Counted from the first letter of the stretch, positions 15,363 through 25,000 are shown. The stretch is 37,905 nt of DNA from HGM12587 sp964602445 (GCA_964602445.1 CAZRQV010000018.1:1-37905); one strand, 5' to 3'. Translations and numbers: made by a program. The notes: generated by a model from the sequence alone, not told the origin.

Positions 15363-16532
15363 ATGAAGGAAAGTAAAAATCTTATGCTCAGGATATTGAC
15401 GGCAGCAGTCTTTATTTTACTGGTAATGGTCGGGATTCTGGCAGTTCAGGTTCTGAAAATTAATAAAGAACTACAGAAAAAAACGACCCAGATAGGATCT
15501 GATTCAGGAAAGAATATTGAAATCTTTCTTCCGGAGAAATATTATGCAGCAAGCGGTCTGGATATGGAAATTTATCATAGTCAGATTACGAATCAGGGGG
15601 CACATATTTCCCAGTACGATGTAGTGTGGGACTGCGAAGTAGGAGAATCTTTAGAGCGGAAATTCAAAATTTCAGCAACGGAGGATCTGATCGGTGAATA
15701 TCCGCTGACCGTTTCAGTTTTTGACACAGATGGAACACTTCTTGCGCAGGAAGAATCGACACTGTGTATTGTAGAAGCAAAAAAAAGGCAGTTTTCGGTT
15801 CTTGCTATCGGGGACAGCTTGTCTGCCAATGGAGCACTTTATGCACGTCTGCAGGAATGTCTGGATCATCAGATGATCTGTAATGGCACCAGAGCCTATG
15901 AAGGGTACCTTACAGAAGCGAGACTTGGATTTTCAGCAGCGGATTATCTTTCAGAAACAGGATATGATCTGGAAGAAGGGGAAGAAGTACACAAATTCTG
16001 GAATCCGGACACACAGCGGTTTGACTGGAAATATTATAAAACGAGCACAGGATTTCAGCCGGATGTGGTGCTTTTGCATCTGGGAACCAATGGACTGCTT
16101 TCCGGAAAAGAAAATGCAGAAAATATTTGTAAGATTGTGGAACTGATCCGAAAAGATGATAAAAAGATTCCAATCTATGTGGTCAATACCATTTATCAGA
16201 GTGATCAAAACGGCATCGGCTCTATGAGAATGAACAATGGTGCACTGATGTTTCCGGGACAGTACAAGCAGCAGCGGGATCTGGCTGTTTTTCAGCTGAT
16301 GCAGAAATTAAAAGAGCAGCTTTCAGATGAAAAGTATGTATATCTGGTACCGGCAGGAATCAGTGTAGACAGTGAAAATGTGTTTGTGACAGAAGAACGG
16401 GCAGTGAATCCTTATTCTGCAGAAACAGAAGCAGTGGCAGTGGATGCGGTGCATCCGGCAGCAGCAGGATATTATCAGATTGCTGACACCATCTACAGTA
16501 CCATGTGCGGAACAATGGACGCTTGGAAATAA
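15363..16532 (+). CDS. Membrane-anchored SGNH/GDSL-type hydrolase
   Basis: The 389-residue protein has an N-terminal transmembrane anchor (about residues 9-32), a short coiled segment, an extracytoplasmic domain of roughly 100 residues that looks like an Ig-type beta fold (QYDVVWDCEVGE, YPLTVSVFDTDG), and an SGNH hydrolase domain. The nucleophile is S152 (AIGDSLS), the block III motif is LHLGTNG, and the catalytic pair is D361/H364 (DAVHP). Such enzymes cleave esters on carbohydrates or wall polymers outside the membrane. The substrate is unknown. It lies within the leucine genes, 15 bases after leuD and 47 before leuA, without an obvious pathway link. Confidence 0.82.
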   Translation: MKESKNLMLRILTAAVFILLVMVGILAVQVLKINKELQKKTTQIGSDSGKNIEIFLPEKYYAASGLDMEIYHSQITNQGAHISQYDVVWDCEVGESLERKFKISATEDLIGEYPLTVSVFDTDGTLLAQEESTLCIVEAKKRQFSVLAIGDSLSANGALYARLQECLDHQMICNGTRAYEGYLTEARLGFSAADYLSETGYDLEEGEEVHKFWNPDTQRFDWKYYKTSTGFQPDVVLLHLGTNGLLSGKENAENICKIVELIRKDDKKIPIYVVNTIYQSDQNGIGSMRMNNGALMFPGQYKQQRDLAVFQLMQKLKEQLSDEKYVYLVPAGISVDSENVFVTEERAVNPYSAETEAVAVDAVHPAAAGYYQIADTIYSTMCGTMDAWK

Positions 16533-16579
16533 AAAGAGCATCCTTGGAATAAGAAAAAAATATAGGATGGACAGACAAA

Positions 16580-18247
16580 ATGAAAAATGTGAATAAATAC
16601 AAAAAACAGTATTTTATGCCTCCGGAAGTCTGTATGGACTGGGCAAAAAAAGAATCTGTAGAAAAAGCACCGGTGTGGTGCAGCGTAGACCTTCGAGACG
16701 GCAATCAGGCACTGGTAGTCCCGATGACTTTGGAACAAAAACTGAAATTTTTCCAGCTGCTGGTTGACATTGGATTTAAAGAAATCGAAGTTGGTTTTCC
16801 GGCTGCATCAGAAACAGAGTACACATTTTTGCGTACATTGATCGAACAGGATCTGATTCCTGAAGATGTGACCATTCAGGTCTTAACACAGGCCAGAGAA
16901 CATATTATCAAAAAGACATTTGAAGCGGTAAAGGGAGCAAAAAATGTCATTGTTCACGTGTACAATTCTACTTCTTTGGCGCAGCGTGAGCAGGTTTTTA
17001 GAAAATCGAAAGAGGAGATTCTTGAGATTGCTGTTGCAGGAGCAAAATTGTTAAAAGATCTGACAGAAGAAGCAGGGGCAGATTATCGGTTTGAATATAG
17101 TCCGGAAAGTTTTACCGGTACAGAACCGGAGTATGCACTGGAAGTATGTAATGCAGTGCTGGATGTATGGCAGCCAACGGCAGACCGGAAAGCGATCATC
17201 AATCTTCCGGTTACTGTACAGCATTCCATGCCTCACGTATATGCACAGCAGATTGAGTATATGTCTAAAAACATGAAATATCGTGAAAATGTACTGCTTT
17301 CACTTCATCCGCACAATGACCGCGGCTGTGGTGTGGCAGATACAGAAATGGGACTGCTGGCAGGTGCAGACCGTGTCGAAGGAACGCTGTTTGGCAATGG
17401 AGAACGTACCGGAAATGTAGATATCATTACGGTCGCCATGAATATGTATTCTCAGGGCGTAGATCCGGAACTGGATTTTTCAGACATGAACAAGATTACA
17501 GAAGGATATGAAGAATATACCGGTATGAAGGTGTATGAAAGAAGTCCGTACAGCGGTCAGCTGGTATTTGCAGCATTTTCCGGTTCTCATCAGGATGCGA
17601 TCGCCAAAGGTATGAAGTGGATCGACGAAAAATCACCGGAACACTGGACCGTTCCATATCTTCCGATTGATCCGAAAGATGTGGGAAGAAATTACGATGC
17701 AGATGTGATCCGTATCAACAGCCAGTCCGGAAAAGGCGGCGTGGGATATATTCTGGAAAAAAATTATGGACTCAATCTTCCGCCAAAAATGCGGGAAGCT
17801 ATGGGTTATGCGACCAAAGATGTTTCCGATGTGCTTAATAAAGAACTTCAGCCGGAAGAAATCTTTGCATTATTTAAAGAGAAATTCGAAAATATCACCA
17901 CTCCGTACGCAGTGCCGGAAGTGCATTTCAGACAGGGAGAAGGATTTTCAGCAGAAGTACATTCTACATTCCGCGGTGAAGAAACCATCACTTATGCCAA
18001 AGGAAATGGTCGCCTGAATGCAGTCAGCAACGCATTGAAGAAGGCATATGGTCTGGAATACAGTCTGGTAACCTATACAGAACATGCCTTAGAAAAAAGT
18101 TCCAGCTCCCGTGCGATCGCATACGTTGGAATTGAATCGAAAAAAGACGGCAAATTATACTGGGGTGCCGGTGTGGATGCCGATATTATCCATGCATCGG
18201 TAGATGCCTTAGTAACAGCCATTAACAATGCATGTGCCGGTGAATAA
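16580..18247 (+). CDS. leuA: 2-isopropylmalate synthase, long (type 2) form
   Basis: LeuA condenses 2-ketoisovalerate with acetyl-CoA, the committed step to leucine. At 555 residues it is the type 2 form known from actinobacteria and fungi rather than the 500-residue form common in bacteria. The barrel starts PVWCSVDLRDGNQAL, and the metal site includes SLHPHNDRGCG. The C-terminal LeuA dimer domain (from about 425) senses leucine. The ribosome site AGGATGG (16564-16570) is weak and CATCCT (16539-16544) could pair with it, possibly dampening translation. leuB is not in the window. No terminator is clear before thrC. Confidence 0.95.
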   Translation: MKNVNKYKKQYFMPPEVCMDWAKKESVEKAPVWCSVDLRDGNQALVVPMTLEQKLKFFQLLVDIGFKEIEVGFPAASETEYTFLRTLIEQDLIPEDVTIQVLTQAREHIIKKTFEAVKGAKNVIVHVYNSTSLAQREQVFRKSKEEILEIAVAGAKLLKDLTEEAGADYRFEYSPESFTGTEPEYALEVCNAVLDVWQPTADRKAIINLPVTVQHSMPHVYAQQIEYMSKNMKYRENVLLSLHPHNDRGCGVADTEMGLLAGADRVEGTLFGNGERTGNVDIITVAMNMYSQGVDPELDFSDMNKITEGYEEYTGMKVYERSPYSGQLVFAAFSGSHQDAIAKGMKWIDEKSPEHWTVPYLPIDPKDVGRNYDADVIRINSQSGKGGVGYILEKNYGLNLPPKMREAMGYATKDVSDVLNKELQPEEIFALFKEKFENITTPYAVPEVHFRQGEGFSAEVHSTFRGEETITYAKGNGRLNAVSNALKKAYGLEYSLVTYTEHALEKSSSSRAIAYVGIESKKDGKLYWGAGVDADIIHASVDALVTAINNACAGE

Positions 18248-18272
18248 TGCCGGATACTCCATGGTGTGTCGG

Positions 18273-18301
18273 TTGCGCGGTCATGGGAAGTATGATAAAA
18301 T
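18273..18301 (+). promoter_or_regulatory. Candidate promoter for thrC
   Basis: TTGCGC (18273-18278), a 17-base spacer and an extended -10 TGATAAAAT (18293-18301) lie in the 98-base gap before thrC. The TG at 18293-18294 strengthens the call. Confidence 0.55.
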
Positions 18302-18345
18302 GAGCGAAACACAGATATTGTGATAGATGAAATGAGGATGAAAAA

Positions 18346-19839
18346 ATGAGTATTTTGTACAAGAGCACAAGAGGTTTGGACGGAGCGACAGTCACTGCAT
18401 CTCAGGCAATTTTAAAAGGGCTTGCAGAGGATGGAGGACTGTATGTTCCTACAGAGCTTCCAAAACTGGACGTAACATTGGAAGAATTGAAAGAAATGTC
18501 TTATCAGGAAACTGCTTATGCGGTAATGAAACAGTTTTTGACTGATTTTACGGAAGAAGAATTAAAAAACTGCATCGCAAAAGCATACGATGATAAATTT
18601 GATACAGAAGAGATCGCACCGTTAGTCAAAACAGAGAAAGCATATTATCTGGAATTGTTCCATGGTGCAACCATTGCATTTAAAGATATGGCATTGTCGA
18701 TTCTGCCTCATCTGATGACGACTTCTGCAAAGAAGAATCATGCGAAAAATGAGATCGTTATCTTGACAGCAACTTCCGGTGATACTGGAAAAGCGGCTCT
18801 GGCAGGATTTGCAGATGTGCCGGGTACAAAGATCATTGTATTTTATCCGAAAAACGGTGTCAGCCCGATTCAGGAAAAACAGATGGTAACACAGAAAGGC
18901 GAGAATACCTTTGTAGTGGGAATCCATGGGAATTTCGATGATGCCCAGAGCGGTGTCAAAGCGATCTTCGGTGACAAAGCATTGGCAGAAGAAATGGACA
19001 AAGCAGGATTCCAGTTCTCCAGTGCCAATTCCATCAATATCGGCCGTCTGGTGCCGCAGGTTGTATATTATGTGTACGCATGTGCAAAATTGTATGCCAA
19101 CGGCGAGATTGAAAAAGACGAAAAGATCAATGTGGTAGTTCCGACCGGAAACTTTGGAAATATTCTGGCTGCATATTATGCAAAACAGATGGGAATGCCG
19201 ATTGATCAATTGATCTGTGCATCCAATGACAATAAAGTACTGTATGATTTCTTCCAGACCGGATGTTATGATAAAAACAGAGAATTTATCTTAACCACTT
19301 CTCCATCAATGGATATTCTGATTTCCAGTAACCTGGAACGTCTGATCTATAGAATCGCAGGAAATGATGCGAAAAAAGATGCAGCATTTATGAATGCCTT
19401 AAATACAGATGGAAATTATCAGATCAGTGAAGAAATGAGAGCAGAACTTTCTGATTTTTACGGAAATTATGCAGCAGAAGAAGAAACAGCCGAAGAAATT
19501 GCAAAAATGTATGATGATACAGGATATGTGTTAGATCCTCATACAGCAGTTGCTTCCGTTGTATATGGAAAATATGCTGCAGAAACAGGAGATACGAAAA
19601 AAGCAGTGATCGCATCTACGGCAAGTCCATATAAATTTACAAGAAGTGTCATGAATGCCATTGATGCAGAAAAGTATCGTGCTATGGGAGATTTTGAACT
19701 GGTAGATGAACTTTGTAAGATTTCCGGAGTAGCCGTACCAAATGCCATTGAAGAGATCAGAAATGCGCAGATTCGTCACAATACAGTGTGTGATGCAGAT
19801 AAAATGCAGGATGTAGTAAAACAGTTTTTAGGAATTTAA
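18346..19839 (+). CDS. thrC: Threonine synthase
   Basis: ThrC converts O-phosphohomoserine to threonine with pyridoxal phosphate. The 497-residue length fits the long group I form of enteric bacteria, fungi and Clostridia. K113 in FKDMA forms the Schiff base; LTATSGDTGKAALAGFADVPG and VPTGNFGNILAAYYAKQMG bind the cofactor phosphate. The protein begins STRGLDGATVTASQAILKGLAEDGGLYVP, the family opening, so ATG 18346 is secure (weak ATGAGGA site upstream). Threonine feeds isoleucine synthesis, which fits the neighbouring ilv and leu genes, though the gene appears to have its own promoter. A bidirectional terminator follows. Confidence 0.96.
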   Translation: MSILYKSTRGLDGATVTASQAILKGLAEDGGLYVPTELPKLDVTLEELKEMSYQETAYAVMKQFLTDFTEEELKNCIAKAYDDKFDTEEIAPLVKTEKAYYLELFHGATIAFKDMALSILPHLMTTSAKKNHAKNEIVILTATSGDTGKAALAGFADVPGTKIIVFYPKNGVSPIQEKQMVTQKGENTFVVGIHGNFDDAQSGVKAIFGDKALAEEMDKAGFQFSSANSINIGRLVPQVVYYVYACAKLYANGEIEKDEKINVVVPTGNFGNILAAYYAKQMGMPIDQLICASNDNKVLYDFFQTGCYDKNREFILTTSPSMDILISSNLERLIYRIAGNDAKKDAAFMNALNTDGNYQISEEMRAELSDFYGNYAAEEETAEEIAKMYDDTGYVLDPHTAVASVVYGKYAAETGDTKKAVIASTASPYKFTRSVMNAIDAEKYRAMGDFELVDELCKISGVAVPNAIEEIRNAQIRHNTVCDADKMQDVVKQFLGI

Positions 19840-19862
19840 AACGTTTTTTTCATCTCTACTAT

Positions 19863-19913
19863 AAAAAAGGGAATGCCGGTCATCAGGTTTGGTGATCGGC
19901 ATTCTCTTTTTTG
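19863..19913. terminator. Bidirectional terminator between thrC and citrate synthase
   Basis: A 15-bp stem with two G-U pairs (GAATGCCGGTCATCA at 19871-19885, TGGTGATCGGCATTC at 19890-19904) has an A-run before it and a T-run after it. It can therefore stop transcription of thrC (+) and of citrate synthase (-). Confidence 0.92.
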
Positions 19914-19943
19914 AATTTCTATTCTTAGGAAAAAAACTGTATT

Positions 19944-21308
19944 TTAACGCTGGTCTAACTGAGTATATTCCTGACGTTTGCATACACTCTTATATGCAGG
20001 ACGAATGATCTTACCGCCGTTTGCCAGTTCTTCTAAGCGGTGAGCGCTCCAGCCGACGATACGTGCAGAAGCAAACATCGGTGTAAAAAGCTCTGTCGGA
20101 AGATCCAGCATGCTGTATACAAAGCCGGAGTAGAAGTCGATATTAGCGCTAACCCCTTTGTAGATCTTACGTTTTTCAAAAATGACTTCTTTAGCAAGAC
20201 GTTCTACGGTATTATAAAGAGCCAGTTCTTCTTCGCGGCCTTTGGCCTTTGCAAGTTGTGCAACATGAGTTTTGAAGATCTCAGAACGCGGGTCAGACAG
20301 GGAATAAACAGCATGTCCCATACCATAGATCAGACCACTGTGGTCAAAAGCTTCTTTATCAAGAAGTTTGCACAGATAATCTCTTAACTGTCCTTCATCT
20401 TTTAAATCAGCAACATTCTGCTTCAGATCATCAAACATTTTCACAACTTTAATATTTGCACCGCCGTGGCGAGGTCCCTTTAAAGAACCAAGAGCAGAAG
20501 CGATAGCAGAATAAGTATCTGTACCGGAAGAGGTAACGACATGGGTTGTAAAAGTAGAGTTGTTACCACCGCCGTGTTCCATATGGAGGATCAGACCAAG
20601 GTCAAGGATCTTAGCTTCCAGATCGGTATACTGACCGTCCGGGCGAAGCAGATATAAAATATGTTCTGCAGTTGATAATTCCGGTTTTGGCGGGTGGATG
20701 ATCAGGCTTGCACCGTCATGATAGTGATTATATGCATGATAAGCATAAACGGAAAATAATGGGAACAGACTGATCAGCTGAATAGACTGGCGGACAACAT
20801 TCTCAATAGAAGTATCGTCTGCACGGTCATCATAGGCATACATGGTAAGAACACTTCTGGCAAGGGCATTCATCATATCCTTACTAGGAGCTTTCATGAT
20901 AATATCTCTGACGAAATGAGTAGGTAAAGAACGGAAATCTCCTAACATCTGTTTGAACTCAGCAAGTTCTTTTTTGTCAGGAAGCTGTCCGAACAGCAAA
21001 AGATAAGCAACTTCTTCGAATCCAAAACGGTTTTCTTTTTCAAATCCCTGTACCAGATCCTGAATCTTATATCCGCGATAGTAAAGACGACCATCGCAAG
21101 GAATCATATCGCTGTCTTCAATCGTATAGGAAATAATTTCGGAAATGTCAGTAAGACCGGCAAGGACACCTTTACCATTCAGGTCTCGAAGTCCGCGTTT
21201 TACCTCATATTTGGTATATAAGGAAGGATCAATTTGGCTGTTTTCCTTTAATAATCGGGAAAGCTGCAAAAGCTCCGGAGTGATTTCTGTGTAACTGTAA
21301 TTTTGCAT
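19944..21308 (-). CDS. gltA: Citrate synthase (Si type)
   Basis: This is the only real gene on the minus strand. The 454-residue protein has the citrate synthase active-site segments HMEHGGGNNSTFTTHVV, GSLKGPRHGGAN and GMGHAVYSLSDPR, with the catalytic histidines in the first and last. The N-terminus is about 60 residues longer than in hexameric proteobacterial forms, as in many Clostridia. It condenses oxaloacetate and acetyl-CoA, probably to supply 2-oxoglutarate for glutamate. GGAGAATTTGA precedes the ATG on the minus strand. A 2-methylcitrate synthase activity cannot be ruled out by sequence. It is convergent with thrC and divergent from the cell-wall protein region. Confidence 0.94.
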   Translation of the reverse strand: MQNYSYTEITPELLQLSRLLKENSQIDPSLYTKYEVKRGLRDLNGKGVLAGLTDISEIISYTIEDSDMIPCDGRLYYRGYKIQDLVQGFEKENRFGFEEVAYLLLFGQLPDKKELAEFKQMLGDFRSLPTHFVRDIIMKAPSKDMMNALARSVLTMYAYDDRADDTSIENVVRQSIQLISLFPLFSVYAYHAYNHYHDGASLIIHPPKPELSTAEHILYLLRPDGQYTDLEAKILDLGLILHMEHGGGNNSTFTTHVVTSSGTDTYSAIASALGSLKGPRHGGANIKVVKMFDDLKQNVADLKDEGQLRDYLCKLLDKEAFDHSGLIYGMGHAVYSLSDPRSEIFKTHVAQLAKAKGREEELALYNTVERLAKEVIFEKRKIYKGVSANIDFYSGFVYSMLDLPTELFTPMFASARIVGWSAHRLEELANGGKIIRPAYKSVCKRQEYTQLDQR

Positions 21309-21343
21309 TCAAATTCTCCTTTCAAGTTTTCCAATTTCCGTCT

Positions 21344-21352
21344 ATCATACCA
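21344..21352 (-). promoter_or_regulatory. Extended -10 of the citrate synthase promoter
   Basis: Read on the minus strand, TGGTATGAT is an extended -10 about 35 bases before the start codon. No good -35 is seen, which is common for extended -10 promoters. Confidence 0.5.
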
Positions 21353-21517
21353 TAAAATCAGAAAAAATGTGCGAAAAAAGTAAAAGTTTACAGATGTTCA
21401 CAAAATATTAAGAAAATACATAAAAATTTGAGAAAATATGTAGAAACTATTTTTCAGGGATTTGAATCCCGTTGCTACCAGGTTGGATGACATATAGGGA
21501 ATGTTTTACAAAAATGA
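21353..21517. other. A+T-rich spacer between divergent units
   Basis: No gene is supported here. The stretch is A+T-rich and contains a short palindrome GGGATTTGAATCCC (21457-21470). Nothing else is recognisable. Confidence 0.5.
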
Positions 21518-21546
21518 TTGAGATAACGGTAGATTGCTGTTATACT
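21518..21546 (+). promoter_or_regulatory. Strong promoter in front of a structured leader
   Basis: TTGAGA (21518-21523), a 17-base spacer and an extended -10 TGTTATACT (TATACT 21541-21546) make one of the best promoters in the window. The spacer holds AACGGTA, a copy of the motif repeated through this region. Confidence 0.7.
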
Positions 21547-21552
21547 AAAAAA

Positions 21553-21654
21553 GTCTTAAAACAGTCTTCGCTGTTTTATTTTTCTTCGGCAGTTCGCCGG
21601 ATTACCCAGACACTAAGATGAAAAATTACTGTTTGCGATGTGATAAACGGTAAC
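21553..21654 (+). ncRNA. Structured leader or small RNA of unknown class
   Basis: Directly after the promoter come three hairpins: AAAACAG/CTGTTTT (21558-21564 with 21571-21577) followed by ATTTTT, a short G+C-rich CGGC/GCCG hairpin (21587-21599), and TTACTGTTT/AAACGGTAA (21626-21634 with 21645-21653). The first could act as a weak terminator, giving a tiny RNA; the rest would be a leader. I do not recognise a known riboswitch class here. Confidence 0.35.
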
Positions 21655-21764
21655 AAAAAGGAATGATGCCTATGATTGTGTGCTGATTTTATCTATGCCT
21701 GACAAAATAAGTATGATAAAATGGAGACACAAAATGAAAAAAATGATAAAACATCAGAATATTT

Positions 21765-21899
21765 ATGGAAACCGTAAGTTTGACAGAAACAATTACGAGA
21801 GCAATGGACGAATGTATAGAGAATGGGATTTTAGAGGAGGATCCGGAAGTTATTCGAAAAATCGCAGAAAAATTAAAGGAAGAAACTGCGGATTCATAA
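21765..21899 (+). pseudogene. Short ORF, possible gene remnant
   Basis: A 44-residue frame starts METVSLTETITRAMDEC and continues with charged helical sequence ending EETADS. The sequence looks protein-like (ITRAMDECIENGIL resembles the C-terminal helix of some Rpn/PD-(D/E)XK transposase-associated nucleases), but there is no ribosome site and nothing matching further upstream. A second overlapping + frame (from ATG 21735) is less protein-like. It is either a remnant or a very small gene. Confidence 0.3.
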
Positions 21900-21919
21900 T
21901 CATTATATAAATTTATTAT

Positions 21920-21948
21920 TTGACAGTAACGACTTCTGATAATAATAT
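21920..21948 (+). promoter_or_regulatory. Promoter of the CWB2 cell-wall protein gene
   Basis: Consensus TTGACA (21920-21925), a 17-base spacer and TAATAT (21943-21948). ACAGTAAC (21923-21930) overlaps the -35 and is matched by GTTACTGT (21977-21984) downstream, an inverted pair that may be an operator. Transcription would start near 21955. Confidence 0.75.
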
Positions 21949-21966
21949 AATGAATATTGTTAAAAG

Positions 21967-21973
21967 AAAGGAG
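21967..21973 (+). promoter_or_regulatory. Strong Shine-Dalgarno without a standard start codon at the right distance
   Basis: AAAGGAG is placed ideally for a start near 21980-21983, but the in-frame codons there are ACT and GTA. The first ATG after the predicted transcript start is at 22013, 39 bases downstream, which has no good ribosome site of its own. Confidence 0.5.
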
Positions 21974-22012
21974 TTTGTTACTGTAAAAAAATTATCAGTA
22001 ACAGAAAAAATT

Positions 22013-25000
22013 ATGTGTAGAAGAACATTGGCAGTTTTATTGGCAGCTGTCATGACGGTATCTTTGGCAGTGCCGTCAGGTATGAATGAAGTTTCTGCAA
22101 AAGAAAACAAAAAAATCACATATGTTTCGCAGAATGCGGCATCGGATGGAAAAGCAGAGGAATACGAATATGTTTTTGAAAAACTTTCTCATCCGGATCA
22201 GGGGACACAGACACCGGACGGGATCGTAGATTATGTCGGCAATGGTGTGGTTGCAGTTCCGGGCGAATATGAAAATGTAGAAGGTGACCGCGGACAAAGT
22301 TATTCCTGGTCAGCATTGGCATATGGTGACTATTTATATGTAGGTACCTGCTATGCAGCAATGGGAAATACCTTATCTTTGATGCAGGGTATTTTAGGCG
22401 ATCAGTTTGACAGTGAAGTGATGGAAGCTGCATTAAATGCAATGTTTAACGGAACCTTTTATTTCGGTCATGAAGATGGCGTAGATTCCAAAGGAATCCT
22501 TGTGAAAATGGACACAAAGACCGGAGAATTAGAACTTTTAATGGCTGATTCGCAGAATGGAATCTCTCCATTGTTCCGTAATGGAATTGTTTATAAGGAT
22601 AAGCTGTATTTTTGTGGAAGTGTAAGCACCAGAGAAGGCGGCAGCTCTTTGCCAAGTGTATATGAGATCGATCCGAAAACAGATGAATACAAGGCGGTTT
22701 ATGTAGGTCTGAACAATAAATTGGATTCTTATGCTGCATATAAAGCCGGAATCTCTACCGGAATCCGTGGGATGTGTATATATAATGATGAACTGATCAT
22801 CAGCAATGTAACGATGGATCATACAACGGGTGAAAGCGGTGCATTGATCCTGGCATCTTCTGATCCTTCGGAAGGATTCCGTGTGATCGGTGATTCAGAT
22901 ACCTTATTTAATTATCCGGCATATCGTTATCAGGACAGTATTTACGGCGGTTCTATCTGGGATATGATCGAATATAATGGAAGTCTGTATGTATCCATGT
23001 GTACCGGAACACCGGAAAATGCACCGGATGACAATACCATGAGATCTTTCGCTCTGGTTCGCGGTGATGAAAAGGAAGACGGAACATTTGTATGGACATC
23101 GATCGCAGGAGATCAGGAAAATGATGGTGCACGTTATACCTTTGGGATTGATCCGGAACGTACCCGCTCGGGAGCTGCAAACCTGATCGTATATAATGAT
23201 TATTTATATATCGGTGAATATAACGATGAAGAAATCGCATTGGAACGTATTTTATTTAATAAATCCGGAGAAGATGCAGATGGTTCTATGGGCGGTATTG
23301 ACTGCAGCTTTGTAAATGCAAATCTGGAACAGTCCGTAAACCTGTATCGTATGGATAAGGATGAGACTATGGAATTGGTCGTAGGAGATGCAACAGAAAT
23401 GTTCCCGGAAGGAAGTCTTTCCGGTATCGGATCCGGCTGGGATCGCAATGAAAACCAGTATGTATGGAGAATGCAGGAATACGACGGAAAACTGTATCTT
23501 GGTACCTTTGATACCAGCAGCCTGTTAGAGCCGATTGGACAGTTCTCTAATGGTGATATCATTGGAATGACACCGGAAGAATGGGATTCTCAGTTTAAGT
23601 ATATTGAAGAATTACTTCGATTAATTTTCAAAACTGATGACAGTTGGAAACCAAGAAAAGCTTCTCATACTTCTGAAAAAATGCAGGAAGATGTCAATCG
23701 TTTCAGTGAAGAATTAGAACTCGGTTCCCTTTATCTTTCTGATACAGCAGCAGTGATGTCTTTGAGCAATGAAGACAGCGTTACAGAAAGAATTGCGTAT
23801 TATCAGGCGTTCGCAGATTACTACAGCGGCCTGTTAAATGCGTTTGAAGAACTTCAGACAGAGTATGATCTGGCACAGGATCTGACAGATCTGCTGAAAC
23901 AGTTATTAACTCAGGAAAATCTTGAAAAAGTTTACAGCGTAATCGATTGTCTGACTTATATGAAAACTGCAGTTCGCGGATTTGACCTGTATGTCAGTGA
24001 TGATGGAATTAATTTTGAAACAGTGACAGTAGATGGCTTTGATGATCCATACAATCATGGTCTGCGTGTATTTGCAGAAACAGATCAGGGATTGTGCATT
24101 GGTACAGCCAATCCGTTTAATGGAACCCAGGTTTGGATTCAGAGAAAAACAGAAGAAACTCCGGGTGGGGATGCAGAAGAAGTTTCAGAGGTAACACGTA
24201 TTTCAGGTGCAACCAGATATGAAACCTCTTATGCGATTGCAGACACTTTAAAAGAAAATCAGAGTGTTGACCAGTTCGAAACAGTGATCATTGCAAATGG
24301 AAAGAACTTCCCGGATGCCTTGGCAGGAAGCTATCTTGCAGCTGTGAAAAATGCACCAATCTTAATGGCAAGCGAAAAGAATCAAGATACACTGCAGTCT
24401 TATGTGAAAGAAAATCTGAAAAACGGAGGAACGATTTACGTTCTTGGCGGTACCGGAGCGGTAACACAGGAAGTGATCGGTAATCTGACGGCACAATATC
24501 AGGTAATCAGACTGGAAGGTGCGAACAGATATGAAACCAATCTGGAAATTTTAAAAGAAGCAGGTGTTTCCGGAGAAGAAATCCTTGTGTGCACAGGCAA
24601 AGGTTTTGCGGATAGTTTATCTGCTTCGGCAACAGGAAAACCGATTCTTCTTGTAAATAACAAAGAATTTACAAAAGGACAGAAGGCATTCTTAGAGGCA
24701 CACGCCGGAAATACATTTTATATCATTGGCGGTGAAGGTGCCGTAAGCGGAGCGTTGGAAGCAGAACTTTCTAACTACGGTACTACAGAGAGAATTTACG
24801 GAACCAGCAGATATGAAACTTCTGTCAAGGTTGCAGAAGCATTTTTCGAAACACCGGAAAATGCAGTACTTGCTTATGCAAAGAACTTCCCTGACGGACT
24901 TTGCGGAGGACCTCTTGCAGCAGCAATGAATGCACCGATGATTCTGACAGCAACAGGGAAAGAAGATGCAGCAGCAGCTTATGTGAATCAGCAGGGAATC

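Noticed and set aside
21457..21480. Possible tRNA 3' fragment (GGGATTTGAATCCC followed by GTTGCTACCA)
   Set aside because: On neither strand does the arm have a proper T-loop closing pair, and no acceptor or anticodon arm lies at the right distance. It is a simple palindrome.
21479..21489. CAGGTTGGATG also occurs inside the 6S-like RNA at 29976-29986, both times after GGGATT
   Set aside because: The flanks do not align and the spacing to GGGATT differs (22 against 15 bases), so a second or decayed 6S copy is not supported; an 11-base match can occur by chance.
21547..21660. c-di-GMP, c-di-AMP or other known riboswitch in front of the cell-wall protein
   Set aside because: The conserved cores of these classes were looked for and not seen; only generic hairpins are present.
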